Shown: positions 61,530-64,000 of the stretch, piece by piece | Numbering within the stretch: the first letter of the stretch is position 1 | How the letters are laid out: the number at the start of each line of letters is the position of its first letter | From: Pardosa pseudoannulata | Taxonomy: Eukaryota; Arthropoda; Arachnida; Araneae; Lycosidae | Length of the DNA: 64,000 nt | NCBI GenBank assembly: GCA_032207245.1 | Contig: CM063505.1 | Span: 170,009,201-170,073,200 of the forward strand | Direction of reading: 5' to 3' | Notes under the pieces: model-generated | What the model saw: the letters and a program-made list of their open reading frames with translations, nothing else | The model's database searches: none | What the model was told of the DNA's origin: nothing | Translations under genes and position numbers: made by a program

Positions 61530-61690
61530 ATAAATTTTTTATGCCTTATGTCTTGTCGGCAAGAAAAGAGAGAAATAAGATAGATGTACATAAGTTCAGG
61601 ATATGATTACGTAAAGATTTTCGTATTTTCTATAATCAAACAATACTAATCAATCGGGCACGACAATTAAAAAAATAATGAAAATCTATA
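61530..61690. repeat. dispersed repeat R5, copy 2
   Basis: GCCTTATGTCTTGTCGGCAA to AATCGGGCACGACAATTA, in the same orientation as copy 1, about 1.6 kb away. Confidence 0.6.
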
Positions 61691-62802
61691 TTAAAAACAC
61701 AAGGTAGTAATTTCAACAGATATTACTCAACAGACATTAAACCAAAAAGTTTTAACTACATTCTGTGTTTACGTTACTGTTAAAAATATCTAAGTTGAAA
61801 TTGTAATTTTGTTATTACATAGACGTATAAAGTTATTTTATAGATAGGAACATATTTAATTTTAAATCAGGTCAATTAAAACCGAATTAGTTTTGAAAGT
61901 CCCTTCTCATTTTAAATTGTTTTCGTATGAATTCAGATTTATTCTTCAAAAAAGTGTACTAAACTTAAACATTACAAGATGTTTCAAGGTGTAGCATATA
62001 TGAAACGTATAGATTGATGTCCGGTTTATTAGAAAACGCTTTTAAAATTCCTCTTTATAATAAAGAGATGAAATATATTTGAATGATCCTAACTTCATCA
62101 GCTTATGTCGTGAAGATTGTTTCTTTTGCTTCATCGCAGTTTTGGTAACGAACGAAAGCTAACGAAATTATAATCTCCCATGAAAAACTGCCTGAGATAG
62201 GAGAATAATAATTAATAACAACAGATAATATTTAATGTAATTTGAAATAATTTATATTTTGCTTTAAAGTTTTAACGACTTTTACATAAATATATTCTAG
62301 CAACATAATACATTTTAAAGCAATAAAGTAAATTAGTTTTTTAAACTCCACATGCACCTTAATTTATTTTCAATTAGCCGGCACAAGTATATAGATGATT
62401 AAGGTTCCCAAATGAAAATTTTATTTATTTTAAAATTAAAATTAGTTTTTAGATTATATTACACTAGCAATACTAGCAATACCGAAAATAAATCAACTTG
62501 TTATCGTAAATTGAAAAACACATTCATTTAAATTTAATTTTTATCATGAAACAGGATTCAAGGAAATGATACACATTTAACGATATAGAATGATAAGTTT
62601 TGATTTATACATACACGGGTTTTTGGAAAAGCACCGAAAGTATGTTTTTTATCAAATCACTTAAAGAGAGTATATGTATTAATAAATAAAACTGTTACTC
62701 ACATGACATAATTTAATTTTCTAACAATAACATCGTTAGTGAAGAAATAAGATTGGCATCTAAAAACTGAATTATTTTTTAATAAAGCAAGTAAATCCAA
62801 AA

Positions 62803-62803
<1 letters not shown>
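61691..62803. other. AT-rich, nothing recognised
   Basis: No supported feature. Confidence 0.5.

Positions 62804-62864
<61 letters not shown>
62804..62864. repeat. (TA)n microsatellite
   Basis: About 60 bases of TA. The Tyr/Ile-rich minus-strand frame over it is an artefact. Confidence 0.95.
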
Positions 62865-62866
<2 letters not shown>

Positions 62867-63254
62867 AAACTTGATAAAATTAAATAAGTTAACATGGTCA
62901 ATAATCAAGAAATATATATATTTTTTAACTATATTATAAAATCTATAAGATGAATTATGTTACTTAAAAGACTTTAAAATATTTTAGCATTTCATTGAAA
63001 AGAAATATATCAGAGGGCTCCGAACTACAGTTGCCAAGCCCATTTAGGTTATAAAATTCAAGTATGTGGGTTTCTAATATGGGAAAATCCCGTTAAAAAT
63101 CCCTTAAAAATAAAGTCAATAAAATATAATTAGATTTAGAAAAATAGCTTCAAGAGGTCTTTCATGATTTCTCAAAGAATCTCTGTATCAATTTTAGCTC
63201 AAGTAGCGTCTCACTGTTTCTGCGCAATCGTGTTTACAAACACACAAACAAACA
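62865..63254. other. no recognised feature
   Basis: AT-rich lead-in to the terminal satellite array. Confidence 0.5.
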
Positions 63255-64000
63255 AACACATATATATTCCATTTTATTTATATAAATACAATCAGAATGT
63301 TCTCCAGAAAAATGTATTAAACTTTATAAACTATCAATGTAATTTTTTACATTGCCAAAGAAATAGATATACATTCCTCTTTATTTATATCGATAAAATC
63401 AGAATGTTCTTCAGAAAAATGTATTAAACTTAATAAATTATCAAAGTAATTTTTTATACAGACAGATATACATTCCTCTTTAATTATATAGATACATTAA
63501 GGATGTTCATCAAAAAAATGTATTAAACTTAATAAACTATCAATGTAATTTTAATCAATGTAATTTTTCACCCAGAGAAACAAACAGATATACATTTTCC
63601 TTTATTTATATACAGTCAGAATGCTCTTCTGAAAAATGCATTAAACTTAATAAATTATCAAAGTAATTTTACTCAAGATCATTTTTTATACAGACAGATA
63701 TACATTCCTCTTTAATTATATAGATACATTAAGGATGTTCATCAGAAAAATGTATTAAACATAATAAACTATCAACGTAATTTTAATCAATGTGATATTT
63801 CACACAGACAAACAAACAGATATACATTCTTCTTTATTTATATCGGTACAAACATAATGCTCTTCAGAAAAATGTATTAAACTTAATAAACTATCAATGT
63901 AATTTTTTACACAGACAAATAGATATACAATCCTCTTTATTTATATAGATAAAATCAGAATATTCTTCAGAAAAATGTCTTAAGATTGATAAACTATCAA
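63255..64000. repeat. tandem satellite of about 100-122 bp units, running off the window
   Basis: Seven units, the last cut by the window end. From the second unit they start ATACATTCCTCTTTA or a close variant, at about 63368, 63468, 63591, 63701, 63822 and 63925; the first begins near 63255. All contain AGAAAAATGTATTAAACTTA-like sequence. Two unit types alternate: 63468-63590 and 63701-63821 share an extra TTTTAATCAATGTA segment and AAGGATGTTCATCA that the others lack. Confidence 0.9.

Overview
The window is AT-rich eukaryotic nuclear DNA. It is packed with microsatellites and decayed transposons, and its one convincing gene is split by GT-AG introns. There are no operons, ribosome binding sites or prokaryotic genes. 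The transposon mix (Helitrons ending in a palindromic hairpin plus CTAG, Tigger/pogo, Merlin, a transposase pseudogene of a type common in arthropods, hAT MITEs, tRNA-derived SINEs, a non-LTR retrotransposon tail) fits an arthropod. A chelicerate is my guess, at low confidence and from repeat style only.

Layout. 1-4.0 kb: two divergent non-autonomous Helitrons, one carrying a foldback element. 6.9-19.1 kb: the 3' part of a minus-strand gene with five visible exons (19136-18797, 16115-15999, 15894-14875, 13233-13075, 7515-6881). All four junctions keep frame in phase 1, and the exons code for about 756 residues of a basic, Ser/Lys/Arg-rich protein I do not recognise. Its introns hold a Tigger (8184-9149), an unassigned inverted-repeat element (9487-10578), a Merlin with 8-bp target duplications (11408-12310), a Helitron (13424-14141) and a second Tigger (16910-17724). 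20-28 kb: long (TA)n/(TG)n tracts, a transposase pseudogene split by a MITE, an inverted second copy of that MITE, a polypyrimidine tract and small foldback elements. 28.8-31.9 kb: a tandem array whose units are separated by (TA)n. 33.6 kb: a LINE 3' fragment. 35.1-37.0 kb: a Helitron inserted inside another Helitron of the same family. 37.3-39.6 kb: five tandem units of about 445 bp, each with a tRNA-like SINE head. 39.6-43.7 kb: hAT-type elements and duplications. 45.3-48.6 kb: a satellite of about 330 bp interrupted by a Helitron. 50-52 kb: repeat R4 copies and a palindromic (AC)(AT)(GT) microsatellite. 52-63 kb: mostly AT-rich sequence with little I can assign. 63.25 kb to the end: a satellite of about 110 bp that runs off the window.

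I found no convincing new biological system. The strongest observations are exact insertion histories (Helitron in Helitron, Helitron in satellite, Tigger in a duplicated repeat) and the unidentified multi-exon gene. Splice calls, family assignments and boundaries come from reading the sequence; nothing was searched against a database.
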